From Cladocopium goreaui (Eukaryota; Sar; Dinophyceae; Suessiales; Symbiodiniaceae), in NCBI GenBank assembly GCA_947184155.2, contig CAMXCT020000277.1, positions 1 to 64,000 on the forward strand: a DNA stretch of 64,000 nucleotides, in the 5' to 3' direction. A program made the translations under genes and the position numbers. The first letter of the stretch is position 1, and each line of letters opens with the position of its first letter. Below are positions 9,927 to 20,515 of the stretch, in pieces. The notes under the pieces were generated by a model. The model saw only the letters and a program-made list of their open reading frames with translations. It made no database searches and was not told the DNA's origin.

Positions 9927-12900
9927 TCAATCTTCCACATGACAACATACAAGATCATACCTGCAAGAATCATCAAAACCATGAAACATCTTGCCGTACA
10001 AGCACAAATCATACTCATGAACTGGAGGTTGGCTCAAGGCCTGCTGTGATACAAGAACGTTGCATGTTGGACACACGACTCCTTGCGTCATACCGATGTT
10101 GCTCAAGCAAACAAGTTGAACAACTCTCTTTACAATGTTGTGCTGCACGTGCGGGGTCAAAGAAGAATTGGAAAATGAAACGTTGCAAATTTCTTTAATG
10201 GTCTGTTTGTTCCAGTCGGCTTGGGTTGCTCTGAGATATTGCTGTTCTCCCATCTTGTCACCATCCAAAAGCATGTTCAACATGTAGCAAAGCATTCTGT
10301 GTCTGCCAGCTGAAAGAGTTTTGGTGCCAAGGCCTGCTGGGTTCCAAGTGGTCCCAACAGCTTTGATCTTGATTTGCCCAGACTTGGTCATGTGCTGAAT
10401 CCACAAGAGTTTTCCTTGAATGTGCCTCAATCGGCCTGTTCCCAACTTGTTCGCAATCTGGCGACAAGCACTGTTGTCGACATATACAGTTGCTACAACA
10501 TTCTTTGAAGGAAACATAAACTCCAAAATGTGTTTCAAATACAACGTAACAATGGCACATGAAACCAAAGAGTAATATTCTGATTCTGTAGAAGACAAGG
10601 CAATACAATGCTGATTTCTGGAAGACGAATGGACAAGCTGTCCGTTCACAATATGTTGGGCAGAAGAGGTGGATCGCGAATCCCTGTTTCCACCCCAATT
10701 TGCGTCACCTAAAGCTCTCAATCATGATGTCACCTTGTGCCTCGACATGCCCATTCAAAAGGCCAAACAAAGAGGTACCACATCCGCCCTTGGACATTCC
10801 CAGAGACACGTTCTCATGCAATTTTAGATATCCGATCAAACGACCAAGGTTGTGCCATGCCTGGACAGTAGGATTCTTCAACGAAGAAGACAAGCTCTAT
10901 GCACAAAATTGAATGTCTGGCCTTTCATGCGAAAGATACAAAAGTGTGCCTACCAAAGAACGATACACAGACGCTTGGCTATCTCCCAAGGTTTCGGATT
11001 CGTCGGCATATGTGAAAGCATGTGGTGCGCCTGGTGTCTTACTCAATCTTGGAGGCTTCCCGTTCACCCGGGTAAAGGTTTGAAAAACTTGTTTGATATG
11101 TTTGCTTTCATGGCTGATTTCCAATGACTCATAGTTGGGCTCAAACTCATGCACACGCTTCAAGAATTCAAACGAACCCCCTGACCTCGAAGCAGTTTGC
11201 AAGGAGATGCGAAAACGAGCTTTCAAAATGGGCTTCACAACGCGGTTCAAATACTGTTCATCTATTGCAAACAAAACATCGTCAACAAGAACCCTTTGTC
11301 ATCTGGCAGTTTGAATAATGAAGGAACTTCTGCACAAATCTCACAACCCAAGTCTGTTTGCACAAAACTTGAAAAATGATCATACCAACGACGAGCGCCA
11401 TCACGCTGTCCAGGTAAGCACCTATGAATAATGTAATTTGCATCTGGACGATCAATGATACGAATCTTCTTTGGTGTTGGTTGATCAACTTGCAAATAAG
11501 CATCGCTAATGTCGAATGCTCCCATGATGGCGGTGTCACCGCACAGTTCGCTCATAATCACTGCTGGCAACAACCTGTTGCAAATGCTGCTGGAAGCTGG
11601 GGCATAGACATCTTCTCGTGTGTCGAGGAAATTATATTCCCGGGCAACAAGGCGAGAACGACGCAACCAATGTGGCTCTCCATCTTTCAACTTCTTTCTG
11701 AAAGTTCTCACAAAGCGAGCGGTCAAATTGTCCATTTCCAAAATGTTTGTTGCCGAAGAACCCAACGGGTGTAACACACCCATGTTGATCAAACGACCTA
11801 TTTCGACAGAGTCTGCCAAGTCGTCAATTGTACATCGGAGAAAGGAAACCAAAGCATGGAATCATCCAAACCTTCCATGGAATGAGCGCAAGCAATGAAA
11901 TCATGATCTGCATCTTCGTGTGTGTCAAATTCACGCCGAAAATCATGTTCCAAGATGCCATCGATATCCAACATGTCTATACCATCCGGAATCATACATG
12001 TGTCATCAACATGGTGCACTTCAACCTGGTTGACAGACAACCTTGAAATTCGAGCGCGCTTGGACGCTGGTTCATCCCCACCGTTCTGCCAAAAACTGTT
12101 CAGGGACACTGGTGTCTTCAATACCCAAGCTTGAAGGATGCATCAATGAATGGGATTTGGTTGCCATCAAAATCGAAAATCATGCCATCACCCGACACTT
12201 GGTCATCAAGATCGGAACGCTTTCACCAGGAACATCCTCAAAATTCAACATGTGTGGTTCAGGTTTCTTGGCAATACGTGGTTTCAATCTGCCACCCAAT
12301 GCTTCTTCAACCATCCTTTTTTTTTTGTCGGCGCCCGTTGCCTTTCGGCGGGTCGCACTTGAGACTCCCGAGTGGACCAGCAGGGATTCGAACCATGCTT
12401 CTTCAACCATCCAACTGTGAACACGAAATTTCTGATACATTTCAAGTTGAGGTACCCAATCTTTTGTAAATACGTTTCACTGCACAGGTCAAGCGAACAC
12501 AGTTTCCAATGCCAACCACATACATGTCATTGGAACTTGTCTTGGTCAAGAACAACGCTTTCATCCACTCGAGGTTCTGTACCAACAGATGCCAAAATTG
12601 GCCATCATACTCACGTCCACACACTGCCTCAAAAGGTGCGCGCCACTCGGCAGAAAGCGGTTCAACAACCAACATGCATACACAAAGCACCAGGAAAACA
12701 AAGGATGCGTCACCGGAAATGACATACGAAGTTGCAACTCCAAGTGGTAAATCAATGTCATTGCTTATCGCCTGACCGGTTCACCGCATTTTCAACCCAC
12801 GCATTGCTTCCAGGATCACGAATCCGTTCCAGAAATTTCAAAAAAATCATCAACTCCCAACACATGAAATGCACATCTCTTCTCAATGGAACAGGAATTG

Positions 12901-13066
12901 CAAACACACATCCTGAATGACTGTCATACACATTCAACACCGTCTGCTTGTCCTCAGGTGCGACAAAACCTCCCAAAACCGATAAATCTCTTCCAGTGAA
13001 CGAAGAATCAAAACTCAACACAGAATGTTCGCGACGTATTAAATGCTCCGTAAAACTTTGACACAC
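9927..13066 (-). pseudogene. Decayed Ty1/Copia pol fragment (integrase, RT, RNase H)
   Basis: Read from 13066 leftwards, the pieces follow Copia order. The integrase core start is at 13066-12758 (SFDSSFTGRD, giving the first Asp). A post-integrase segment (PFEAVCGREYDGQF, about 12640) follows. RT is at 11852-11262, with GAFDISDAYLQVD holding the first catalytic Asp, and with the LVDD catalytic box near 11290 lying in a different frame from the preceding RT sequence. Further RT/connection sequence is at 11274-10897. RNase H is at 10721-9927 (STESEYYSL, YVDNSACRQIANK, RHIQGKLLWIQ). Several frameshifts and a SINE insertion at 12317-12396 show the copy is dead. Gag and protease are not found beside it. 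It differs in sequence from the Copia element at 13590-40808, whose 3' end abuts it on the same strand. Confidence 0.85.
12317..12396 (-). mobile_element. Short 5'-truncated SINE with target-site duplication
   Basis: An insertion of about 80 bp lies inside the decayed Copia pol. On the minus strand it starts with a B-box (GGTTCGAATCC), continues to the tail GCGACCCGCCGAAAGGC...GGGCGCCGAC, and ends in A10. Perfect flanking duplications gcttcttcaaccatcc lie at 12301-12316 and 12397-12412 (18 bp if the preceding AT is counted). The host translation shows the same duplicated peptide (MVEEA) on either side. The tail matches the longer SINE at 1901-2076; the A-box half is missing. Confidence 0.8.
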
Positions 13067-13589
13067 AAAGTTAGATCGCGAAAACCGCTTTCAAACCTCT
13101 CGTGCACAAAGTAAACCCAAACCAAAACACAAACAAACGGTGATCGTTTCGCGTTTCTGCTGTATCGACTCTCCCAGGCCATCTCACGGCGACACACTCA
13201 CACCCTTTTCGAGCTCGCGGTCTTGAGCCAACGTTTACGTTGGGTCATAGCAGTTCCAAAAACGATTCTACTAATCTAGACACGTGCAAAAACAAGCTTC
13301 TCCGTTCCTAAAAACCTAAGATTGGTTTCGTGCAGTTTGGTTCTCGTGTGAAATAACCTACAACGTGCAGAAAACCTAAAAACGGCTAACTACAAACGAA
13401 AAATGGCAACTCCGTCACAACTCTTTGTGACGGAATGAGATGAGATCGATTAACTACATCACAATCACCTGCTAACTACAAAACAAAGTCCAAACTACGC
13501 AAGTCCACAAACTACAACTACAAAGCAACTAACAACTACCTAAGTTCAAGCACAAGATCGCTACGCTAGCTATACATAGGATGATTTTT
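13067..13589. other. Junction between two Copia elements, possible 3' LTR remnant
   Basis: Non-coding. On the minus strand a purine run (aaaggggg, about 13593-13601) is followed by TGTGAAAAATC. This fits a polypurine tract and LTR start, but no matching 5' LTR is visible upstream of Gag near 40810-41016. A perfect 10-bp-stem hairpin (tccgtcacaa...ttgtgacgga) lies at 13411-13434. Confidence 0.3.
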
Positions 13590-13636
13590 CACACCCCCTT
13601 TCGAACTTGTGCGACTCAAATCCAAAACGAATTCAG

Positions 13637-14098
13637 TCACTCGGCCTTGACATTCCCCATGCCATAGCAGATAGGGCATGCTAACAGCGTCATCTGCTTT
13701 GACTTCTCCGTTGTACGGCAACCTGAACAGTGATACTTCGATCCTGTTGAAGTCACAACCAACAAGGGTCCAGTCTCCGGTTGGCAAACCTGGCAATTGT
13801 CTCGGCATCGAATATGTCCATTTGGACCAGCGGCGGCAATCAAAACCTTGCACTTCTCATTGCAGTGATACATCTCTCGGCAAAAACTCCAATAGATACG
13901 AGTACCTGGGCCTTCACCGTCAGAATCACAAGACAAAGCTGTAGAACTCTTCATAGCTGTACCTGAATTTCTTGCAGTTGTATTGCGGCTTTTGCAACAT
14001 TTCGTAATGCAGTAAGCTGAAAGAATACCAGATAGAAAACCCAGTGTATATACAAAGAATAAGAGCCAGTAGAGCTCTTCCATCTCTCCAGTGGCCAT
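13637..14098 (-). CDS. Small membrane protein with CxxC motifs, Copia 3' accessory ORF
   Basis: 153 residues from the ATG at 14098; the frame is open upstream to 14227 without another ATG. A hydrophobic segment at about residues 9-30 (LYWLLFFVYTLGFLSGIL) is followed by a Cys/Lys patch (CITKCCKS). The soluble tail has paired Cys/His motifs: YHCNEKC, CRDNCQVC, KYHCSGCR and CPIC. These suggest one or two zinc-binding folds on one side of a membrane. It lies last in the Copia element, 0.35 kb after the 16528-14582 ORF. Similar layouts (membrane anchor, acidic stretch) are seen in the decayed ORFs at 4286-5165 and perhaps 60360-60909. An envelope-like or membrane-targeting role is speculation; no family is recognised. 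Confidence 0.6.
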   Translation of the reverse strand: MATGEMEELYWLLFFVYTLGFLSGILSAYCITKCCKSRNTTARNSGTAMKSSTALSCDSDGEGPGTRIYWSFCREMYHCNEKCKVLIAAAGPNGHIRCRDNCQVCQPETGPLLVVTSTGSKYHCSGCRTTEKSKQMTLLACPICYGMGNVKAE

Positions 14099-14581
14099 GG
14101 CTTGCGCGACCTGCCCACACACACAAATGGCTGCGGAAATCCAATCAAGCTCAAGCTGAAATCCATTCCAAGCAGTCCACAAGCATTCCAAAGACAGTCC
14201 ATCAAGGAAAGTCCACAGAAAATCCAAGAAAGTCCAAAGATCATCCTCTCGATGTCTTCTAAAGACTTCTGCAACTCTTGCAATTCAAATTGGATTCAGA
14301 ACTATATCATGCAATCGTCAGACCTCAAAGTCTCGATAATTAGATCCGACTACCCAAGCAACGCACAGGGCAACGATCAAAGAGAGTTTCAGCCTCATGT
14401 CTCAGACATTTAAAGACCTTTCTCTATCCAGCTGACTTCACAAGTCTATCAAAACTTCAAGATGACTTCACAAGTCGTTCAAGTTATCCAAAAATCTCAC
14501 AAGTCCACTCATGCAGCAGACTCTTCCTTTTTCCTCAGGGAAGATCAGGCGATAAAATCAGCGTGGCTTCGACGCCATCGA

Positions 14582-16528
14582 TCACCTGAGGGCAAGTAAT
14601 GCGAGCATCCGCACAAAAAATCTGGCAAACTTCCTGGAGTATTTTTCTGACAACTGAAAGTCAGAAAAGTTGAATGATGCGTGGAAATCACAAGCACAAT
14701 GAAAACGCTTCTCAAGACGTTGACTAAGCTCCTCGGAACTTGACATGATCCTGAACGCTTTCTTGATGGGTAATCCTGGCAGTCCTTCAATTCCCATTGC
14801 ACAAGCATGGACAACAGACCTGAATGGAATTCTGGCCTGAACAAAGGCTTGCAGCTTCGGATGAGTCCAATACCTGTTGGAATTTGGCAATTCAAAAGAC
14901 ATAGACAACTCGGGATGTCTTTCTACTAACCGATCCAACAACTTTTCACAAGCGGCTAGAAGTTCGAAAAACTTTCGCTCATGCTCTGGGACTCTTTTCC
15001 CACCCGAAAAATTCTGCAATGGAGATCCACCTGTGCACGGCAATGACATGTGAACGTGACAGAACAAATGCACCTCTCCCAGCTCTCGATCAGAGGCTGA
15101 TCTGGTCATCTTCAAGTCCTCCATTACCTGGTTCACAAGATCTGCAACATGATTCTGTGTAGCTACCTTCTCAAGATTTCCATGAACTCCAACATAACAA
15201 GCACGGCTCTCAGCGCATGCAGCTGACAAGACACTGGCTTTGCTGCAGGCTAGCTCGACAAAAAGACCTACCCCCCTTTCACTCTTGAAATGGGTCACAT
15301 CAGCTTCTGAAGAACTCGAACCTGAAATTGCAGACAAAACACTGGCCGTTGCTCCAACTCGAGCAGCTGCATTCGCAGTTGCTGCTGACGCTGTTGACGA
15401 TGTCAACAACCTGAACAGCCTCCGATTCGCTCGCATCGGAAGCTCTCCACTGCCATGACATGCTATGCAGGCTTCCATACGACGCTGGGGTGGTCTCCCT
15501 GATGTCTCAGAAGGCTCTGGCGGGGCCTCACTGGCCGGTGCCTTTGCAACTGGGGTTCTTGAAATCATCGACATACTGTACCCCGATGAAGGGGCAATTG
15601 TCTCAGCTTCCAGTGCTCCTCCTGGACCAACTCTGAATGGCCTATGGGGCAACTCACCCACAAGCGACGCTGCTTTCGCTTCAGGGCTCTTCGGAGTAAC
15701 CAAATCCACAGCTGGTGCTGCCTTTGCACCTGGGCTCGCCTTAGGCGATGTGGGCTCTCCAGCTTTCGCCTTTGGAGGCGTCTTGGGTGGCGTCTTTGGC
15801 GCACTTGAAACTCGTGCTGGAGCTGGCGGTGGCGGTGGTACCTGAGGTGGCGCCGGTGGCGCTGGCGGTGGTGGTAGTGGGCCCTTGGCTGGAGAAGGCT
15901 TCGCTGGAGGGGCCTTCCCAGAGATGGGTGGTGCCGGTGGTTGCTGTGGCCCTTGCGGAACCCACCCCTTCGGCGGGTGTGCAGGCGGCTTCGGACCCAT
16001 CGCCACTGCCGCATTGCTGCTGGCCGGAAACTGGCCGCTTCTCTTCGGTGGCGTCTGAGGGGGACCCATCCCAGTCCTCTGACGGGCTCTTGGAGGGCTA
16101 CCTGCGGCTGCTGGGGCCTCCTCGGACCAACCGTGGCCTCTCAGCCTCTTGTTGTGCATTCGTAGTGACTCCTGGGTCAATCCAACCTGTGAAATTGAAT
16201 CACCCGGGGCAACCTCATCGCCCACAGTGGAGTCTGGCTGGTGCTGTCCTCTTGGCGTTAAAGTCACACGCCCATGAGTAAGGCTCACCCTTCGCTCCAT
16301 CTCAGGGCACTGAGAGATAATGTGGCCTCTCTGACCACAATGGCCACACTTCAGACCCTTCGGATTCTTCCAGCTGAATCCACTGAAAGACCTCACAAAG
16401 GCGGGTCCTTTGTCTTCCTCAGATTTCGGGTTCCTTGTTTCGATCTGCAACTCCTCTCTCCTGTTTGACTGAGGGTTGTACATCCTTCGGACGACCCTTC
16501 TCTGACCTGGCAGTCTCGACCCTGTCAC
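14582..16528 (-). CDS. CCHC / proline-rich protein with C-terminal methyltransferase-like domain (Copia ORF)
   Basis: About 648 codons, starting with GTG just past the stop of the RT ORF and in another frame. The frame is open upstream and overlaps the end of the RT ORF, so a frameshift (programmed or mutational) could fuse the two. A CCHC knuckle (CGHCGQRGHIISQC) is at about residues 60-73. A long Pro/Ala/Lys-rich linker covers about 135-290. The C-terminal 220 residues hold VELACSKASVL (about 427), SLPCTGGSP (about 489) and FELPNSNRYW. That order, an E-hydrophobic-Cys loop, then a PC-T-S box, then an NP/PN-like box, resembles the methyltransferase-like domains of the YR elements in this window, though no canonical Gly-rich SAM loop is clear. 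A nucleic-acid role is likely; enzymatic activity is uncertain. Confidence 0.65.
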   Translation of the reverse strand: MTGSRLPGQRRVVRRMYNPQSNRREELQIETRNPKSEEDKGPAFVRSFSGFSWKNPKGLKCGHCGQRGHIISQCPEMERRVSLTHGRVTLTPRGQHQPDSTVGDEVAPGDSISQVGLTQESLRMHNKRLRGHGWSEEAPAAAGSPPRARQRTGMGPPQTPPKRSGQFPASSNAAVAMGPKPPAHPPKGWVPQGPQQPPAPPISGKAPPAKPSPAKGPLPPPPAPPAPPQVPPPPPAPARVSSAPKTPPKTPPKAKAGEPTSPKASPGAKAAPAVDLVTPKSPEAKAASLVGELPHRPFRVGPGGALEAETIAPSSGYSMSMISRTPVAKAPASEAPPEPSETSGRPPQRRMEACIACHGSGELPMRANRRLFRLLTSSTASAATANAAARVGATASVLSAISGSSSSEADVTHFKSERGVGLFVELACSKASVLSAACAESRACYVGVHGNLEKVATQNHVADLVNQVMEDLKMTRSASDRELGEVHLFCHVHMSLPCTGGSPLQNFSGGKRVPEHERKFFELLAACEKLLDRLVERHPELSMSFELPNSNRYWTHPKLQAFVQARIPFRSVVHACAMGIEGLPGLPIKKAFRIMSSSEELSQRLEKRFHCACDFHASFNFSDFQLSEKYSRKFARFFVRMLALLALR

Positions 16529-16532
16529 AACC

Positions 16533-19500
16533 TCATACGTAGGTGTTGGCCGATTCCTCTTCTCTCCTCTGCGCAGCGAAGAATGCGAGTGCCTCCTTCT
16601 GCCTGTTCTTCCAAGCCTGACGCTTGGCCTTACGACGACCAGCCTCGCGTCGTCTCTTCAGCAAACCAGTGGCCTCCCAGGCCTCTTTCTTCACCTGAAT
16701 CACAAAGCGACCAGGCTTCCTGGGCATCCTCTTCACAGCAGGTTCACGTCCAGGGGCCTGAGACCTCTCTGACGGTCCAGCTTTCTCCACAGGTCTGCCT
16801 CGATCAGGCATGGCTTTCTTCTTGGGTCTCGGCGGCTGAGCTTTCTTTGGAGTGACCTCCACAACGCCCTCAGCCTCGACAACTGCAGCCTCTGCTGCAC
16901 CAGGTACCGCCTCAGTAGCGGCAGGGGGAGCTGCAGCCTCTGCTGCCTTCGGCACTGCCACAACCTCTTCAGCAGCTGACACCACTGCCTCTGCAGATGT
17001 CACCGCAACAGTCGCAGTATTGGCTTCACCACCAATGATGGTAACCGTATCATCAGACTCTGGTGCCGCACCGACACCTTCAGCTGTTGGATGCCCAAGG
17101 AGCGCATGGCTGTCCGGCGCTCTGGGCTCTTCTCGTTCTGCAGGGATACGTCCAGCCATAGCGGAACCGATTCCCTCGCCTTGAAACCTTTCGCAAACAG
17201 CTACAAGTGCATTGATCATCTGAGTGCATGAACGTGGAAATGGCGACAATTCACAAGTTGTTGAATTTGCAGGTTCTTCACAAATCAACTCTCCACAAAA
17301 CATGCAGTTTCTGGTTGAAAACGCACACAAAATACCTGAAAAACTGTTGTCGCAGATTTCAAAATCGAGCAAACAGTCCAAAAGAATACCTTCAAACGAC
17401 GAAAAACCAAGTATTTCCATGTACTGCAACGCTTTGATCGTCGGCAAACATTTGGTAAAATGGTCAGCGACGTTTCCAGTTCCTCGGACATGCCCAATTT
17501 GCAAAATCTCTTTTGCCAAAAGTTCCCTCAACCAGTTCACTTTGATATCGATATGTCTTGACCTACGCTGGAGGTCGGAACCTTCCAAAAGCATCTTCCC
17601 ACTCAGGGAGTCGGTCCACAAGAGGATTGGACAGACAAAATCCAAACTGTCGTCCTCGGATGAAGACGGTGGATATACCTGAATGCGACGCAGGACAAAA
17701 CTCAGACTTCTCAGCAAACCAATGGCTTCTTGGACAGCTGCCTGAACGGCAACGAGCTCTGCCTCGCATGAACTCAAAGTCACAGATGCCTGATGTCGAG
17801 AGAAACACTTCAAGACAACACGTCGGAAAACAATAACACATCCAGTGATGCTTCTCCTCTGAGTAGCTTGCATAGGGGCAAATCCAGCATCACTATAAAC
17901 TTCCAGACCGATGTCCTTCTCAGAAAGGTCCTCAAGTCCAGGTGAGGGAAATTTCTGGGACATCTTCATGTGCAACAACATAAATCGAAGCACGGCTCGC
18001 AGAGCTTTCTCATGGCCTGGCTTTGGACAAGATTGTCCAGTCGACAGCATTGCAATCAGGATCAAGATATCCTGTCGGGTCTGTGCCAGCCATGACAAAC
18101 GTCCAAGAACTCTCCTGAACTTGGAGTGCGCCTCAGCGCTGATAGGCTCTTCTTGCAGTGTCTGCTCCAAAAATGGACGAAGATCAGGAAATGCAGTGGA
18201 ACCTTTGGAGATTCCATACTCCTCGAACGCACTGTTCAGGTAATCCTGGTCGACAAACAACTGCAAACCTGAGCTTCCCTTCTCTCGGAGGATGGTACGG
18301 CCTAGAAACTTCAATGAACCACCAGACATGGTCACTCGGCCAGTCTCTCGGATCTTGACCTGCTTCTCAAGAGCTTCAAACAGAACACGATACGCAGCCT
18401 CGCTGGGCGTGGCAACCAACAGGTCATCAACATAACAGATGACAAGGATGGGGGCACCCCGTACCATCCCACCGTACAAGCATGGCTCCACAAGTCCAGA
18501 TCGGATGCCAACGCTTTTGACAATCCCATCAAAGAACAGAACCCAAGTCAAACTTGCGATACGAAGTCCATTCAAACCCTTGTAAGCCTCAAGGAAAACC
18601 GGTTCATTGTCAAGTGTGCTGATTGATGATGGAAGCCGGACACAAACCTTCACAGTGAGCGGTGAATTCATGAACGCCTGACTGACGTCAATCGCATAAA
18701 GGTTGAAACCTTTTCCACCAGTCCACATACCCGTTGCCGCTCCCAACAGAAGTCGTAGCGACTCAATCGAGGGTGTGGGGGAAGAAATACCTTCCTGCCT
18801 GGCGGTCTTCTGACCTTTAGCGAAATCTTTCACGACTATCCGAGCACGAACTCCTTCGTCGGCTTCAGGCTTACTGTTCGTAACCCACCTGCAGGAGATA
18901 ACTTTGATGTTGTGCTTCTTGCAAAACTGCAAGGCTTCCTTCTCCTTCATGATACGACCTGCCTTCACATGAGTCAATCCCTTGAGCTCTTTGACCATCG
19001 CAAGGAAAGTTCCTTGGGGGTCCAGTTCTTCAAGAGTGGTATCCGAAACAGCTCCTGTTGGCTTCCACAATCGAACCTTGGATCCACATAGCTCAACAAC
19101 TTCAGAGTCATGAGCTCCACCTGAAAAACTGATAGACTCAACAGAGAACCGCTCCTCGGAGAGCAGATCGGGAGAAGTCAAACATCCAATCCTGACTCTC
19201 TCAGAGCAAAGACACACATCGATCATCGGGATCGTCTGTGGCTGTTCAACTTCCATCTCAACATCTTCGGATTGAAATTCTGGAGCGTCTCGCTCCGAAA
19301 AGGATGCAGCCTCAGCTGGTGCAGAACTCGCCTCAAGTGGTAAGTCCATGTCCACATCGGCAAGATCAGCATGTTCGGGACCCAGAGATGGTGAGTAGGG
19401 GACGTCTCCACCTTCACCTGCTTGCTCCAAAGCTTGCTCCACATCCTCAAGCGACGGCTTGATAGGAGTAGACAAGAACTCACCTTGCCTCTTGCGGCAC

Positions 19501-20060
19501 TCAGCCGAATGGCGGGTGCCAGGAGCATTCATACCTGACTCACAACTCGGACAGTGCCTTGTAGGCAACATTCCAGATGGCAAACCTGGAATCTTTGGTA
19601 GTGGCTGTGATGGTACTGGTACCGCCACTTCTTGGTCATTGGGCTCGGCAAGTGGGAGTTGTTTCTCAGGCACAACGGCTTCTTTGGATCTCTGGTTCCG
19701 AAGCCATGTCCAATAGCGCTCACAGCACCTCTTGGAGTGTCGACCTTGACGAGTAGCACAAGAACTACAACCTTCGGTCCGTCCATGGGCATCAATCCAA
19801 TGCCGTGGAGGTTGCACCTTGTCGGGCAGACGTGCAAAGTCCTCTGGAACGATCTCAATCGGTTCCTGGTCCAAGATGGCGGGTGCAGGTCCAGCAGAGT
19901 CCACTGCACGCAAGAACCTTCCAACCAATTCCAGAGGATACACAATTGGAAAAACGAGCTTCAGGCTCTTCGCTTGGAAAAATTTCAGTTCACCTTCAAT
20001 TGACGCAACTACAAAGTGTGCAAACGAGTTCCTCACAGGATACAGGTATCCAGCAGTCAC
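16533..20060 (-). CDS. Copia reverse transcriptase-RNase H polyprotein segment
   Basis: A 1175-codon open frame, truncated on its left side by insertion of YR element 1; the apparent start (GTG at 20060) is not a true start and the frame opens at the junction 20075. Two Cys/His clusters come first (CSSCATRQGRHSKRC and CPSCESG...RHSAEC), with an acidic linker. The Copia RT (RVT_2) follows, with NLYAIDVSQAFMNS (first Asp) and the YVDD box at about residue 540. RNase H follows with VYSDAGF, SSCEAELVA, LWTDSLSG, RHIDIKVNWL and a GNVADHFTK tail. The last 300 residues are Ala/Val-rich then Lys/Arg-rich, ending in a basic helix. Product: cDNA synthesis and RNA removal during retrotransposition. No stop is seen inside the frame. 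Confidence 0.93.
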   Translation of the reverse strand: MTAGYLYPVRNSFAHFVVASIEGELKFFQAKSLKLVFPIVYPLELVGRFLRAVDSAGPAPAILDQEPIEIVPEDFARLPDKVQPPRHWIDAHGRTEGCSSCATRQGRHSKRCCERYWTWLRNQRSKEAVVPEKQLPLAEPNDQEVAVPVPSQPLPKIPGLPSGMLPTRHCPSCESGMNAPGTRHSAECRKRQGEFLSTPIKPSLEDVEQALEQAGEGGDVPYSPSLGPEHADLADVDMDLPLEASSAPAEAASFSERDAPEFQSEDVEMEVEQPQTIPMIDVCLCSERVRIGCLTSPDLLSEERFSVESISFSGGAHDSEVVELCGSKVRLWKPTGAVSDTTLEELDPQGTFLAMVKELKGLTHVKAGRIMKEKEALQFCKKHNIKVISCRWVTNSKPEADEGVRARIVVKDFAKGQKTARQEGISSPTPSIESLRLLLGAATGMWTGGKGFNLYAIDVSQAFMNSPLTVKVCVRLPSSISTLDNEPVFLEAYKGLNGLRIASLTWVLFFDGIVKSVGIRSGLVEPCLYGGMVRGAPILVICYVDDLLVATPSEAAYRVLFEALEKQVKIRETGRVTMSGGSLKFLGRTILREKGSSGLQLFVDQDYLNSAFEEYGISKGSTAFPDLRPFLEQTLQEEPISAEAHSKFRRVLGRLSWLAQTRQDILILIAMLSTGQSCPKPGHEKALRAVLRFMLLHMKMSQKFPSPGLEDLSEKDIGLEVYSDAGFAPMQATQRRSITGCVIVFRRVVLKCFSRHQASVTLSSCEAELVAVQAAVQEAIGLLRSLSFVLRRIQVYPPSSSEDDSLDFVCPILLWTDSLSGKMLLEGSDLQRRSRHIDIKVNWLRELLAKEILQIGHVRGTGNVADHFTKCLPTIKALQYMEILGFSSFEGILLDCLLDFEICDNSFSGILCAFSTRNCMFCGELICEEPANSTTCELSPFPRSCTQMINALVAVCERFQGEGIGSAMAGRIPAEREEPRAPDSHALLGHPTAEGVGAAPESDDTVTIIGGEANTATVAVTSAEAVVSAAEEVVAVPKAAEAAAPPAATEAVPGAAEAAVVEAEGVVEVTPKKAQPPRPKKKAMPDRGRPVEKAGPSERSQAPGREPAVKRMPRKPGRFVIQVKKEAWEATGLLKRRREAGRRKAKRQAWKNRQKEALAFFAAQRREEESANTYV

Positions 20061-20075
20061 GAACCTTCCGATGCT

Positions 20076-20439
20076 TTATTTCCTCATTACCAAAGCGCAG
20101 CACAAGCCGGCAAGACACAGATGTGATTTCAGTATATCTTCTGACATGGTAGTTTATTATATGTATGTTAGTCATATATAGATCGCCGCGCTATGCCGGG
20201 TTACGTCGTGCGCCAACGAAATCGAAACATCGAAACACGTCAGCAAAAATCAAACATGCAAAACTGACAGCAAAAATTCGACAAACCACGCACTTGCAAC
20301 ACTGACATGTTGTGTCAATCTGAGATGAACTGCACCAAACGATTCCTATCAGCAGCACCTTTTTTCATCGAGGACGATGGGGAAAGATCTCAGGATTGTA
20401 TGCTGGACGCCTATGAAGGTAGGCTTTGGTTTCCAGTAC
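20076..20439 (-). repeat. Split direct repeat B2 of YR element 1 (364 bp)
   Basis: Same length and nearly identical to B1 at 20886-21249 (for example G/A at 20171 versus 20981). It begins at the Copia junction (gatgct then ttatttcc). Confidence 0.93.
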
Positions 20440-20515
20440 GAGGCTACGCGTACGCGTAGTTTGTGAAACAGTAGGATTCGACAAAGAACAAAAGGGTGGG
20501 AAAAAATTGGGTGGG
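20440..20515 (-). other. Spacer between A2 and B2 of YR element 1, with 16-bp palindrome
   Basis: 76 bp present only here. It holds the perfect palindrome ctacgcgtacgcgtag at 20444-20459. Confidence 0.7.

Noticed and set aside
15748-16281. Plus-strand 177-codon ORF
   Set aside because: Antisense shadow of the proline-rich Copia ORF, produced by biased codon composition.
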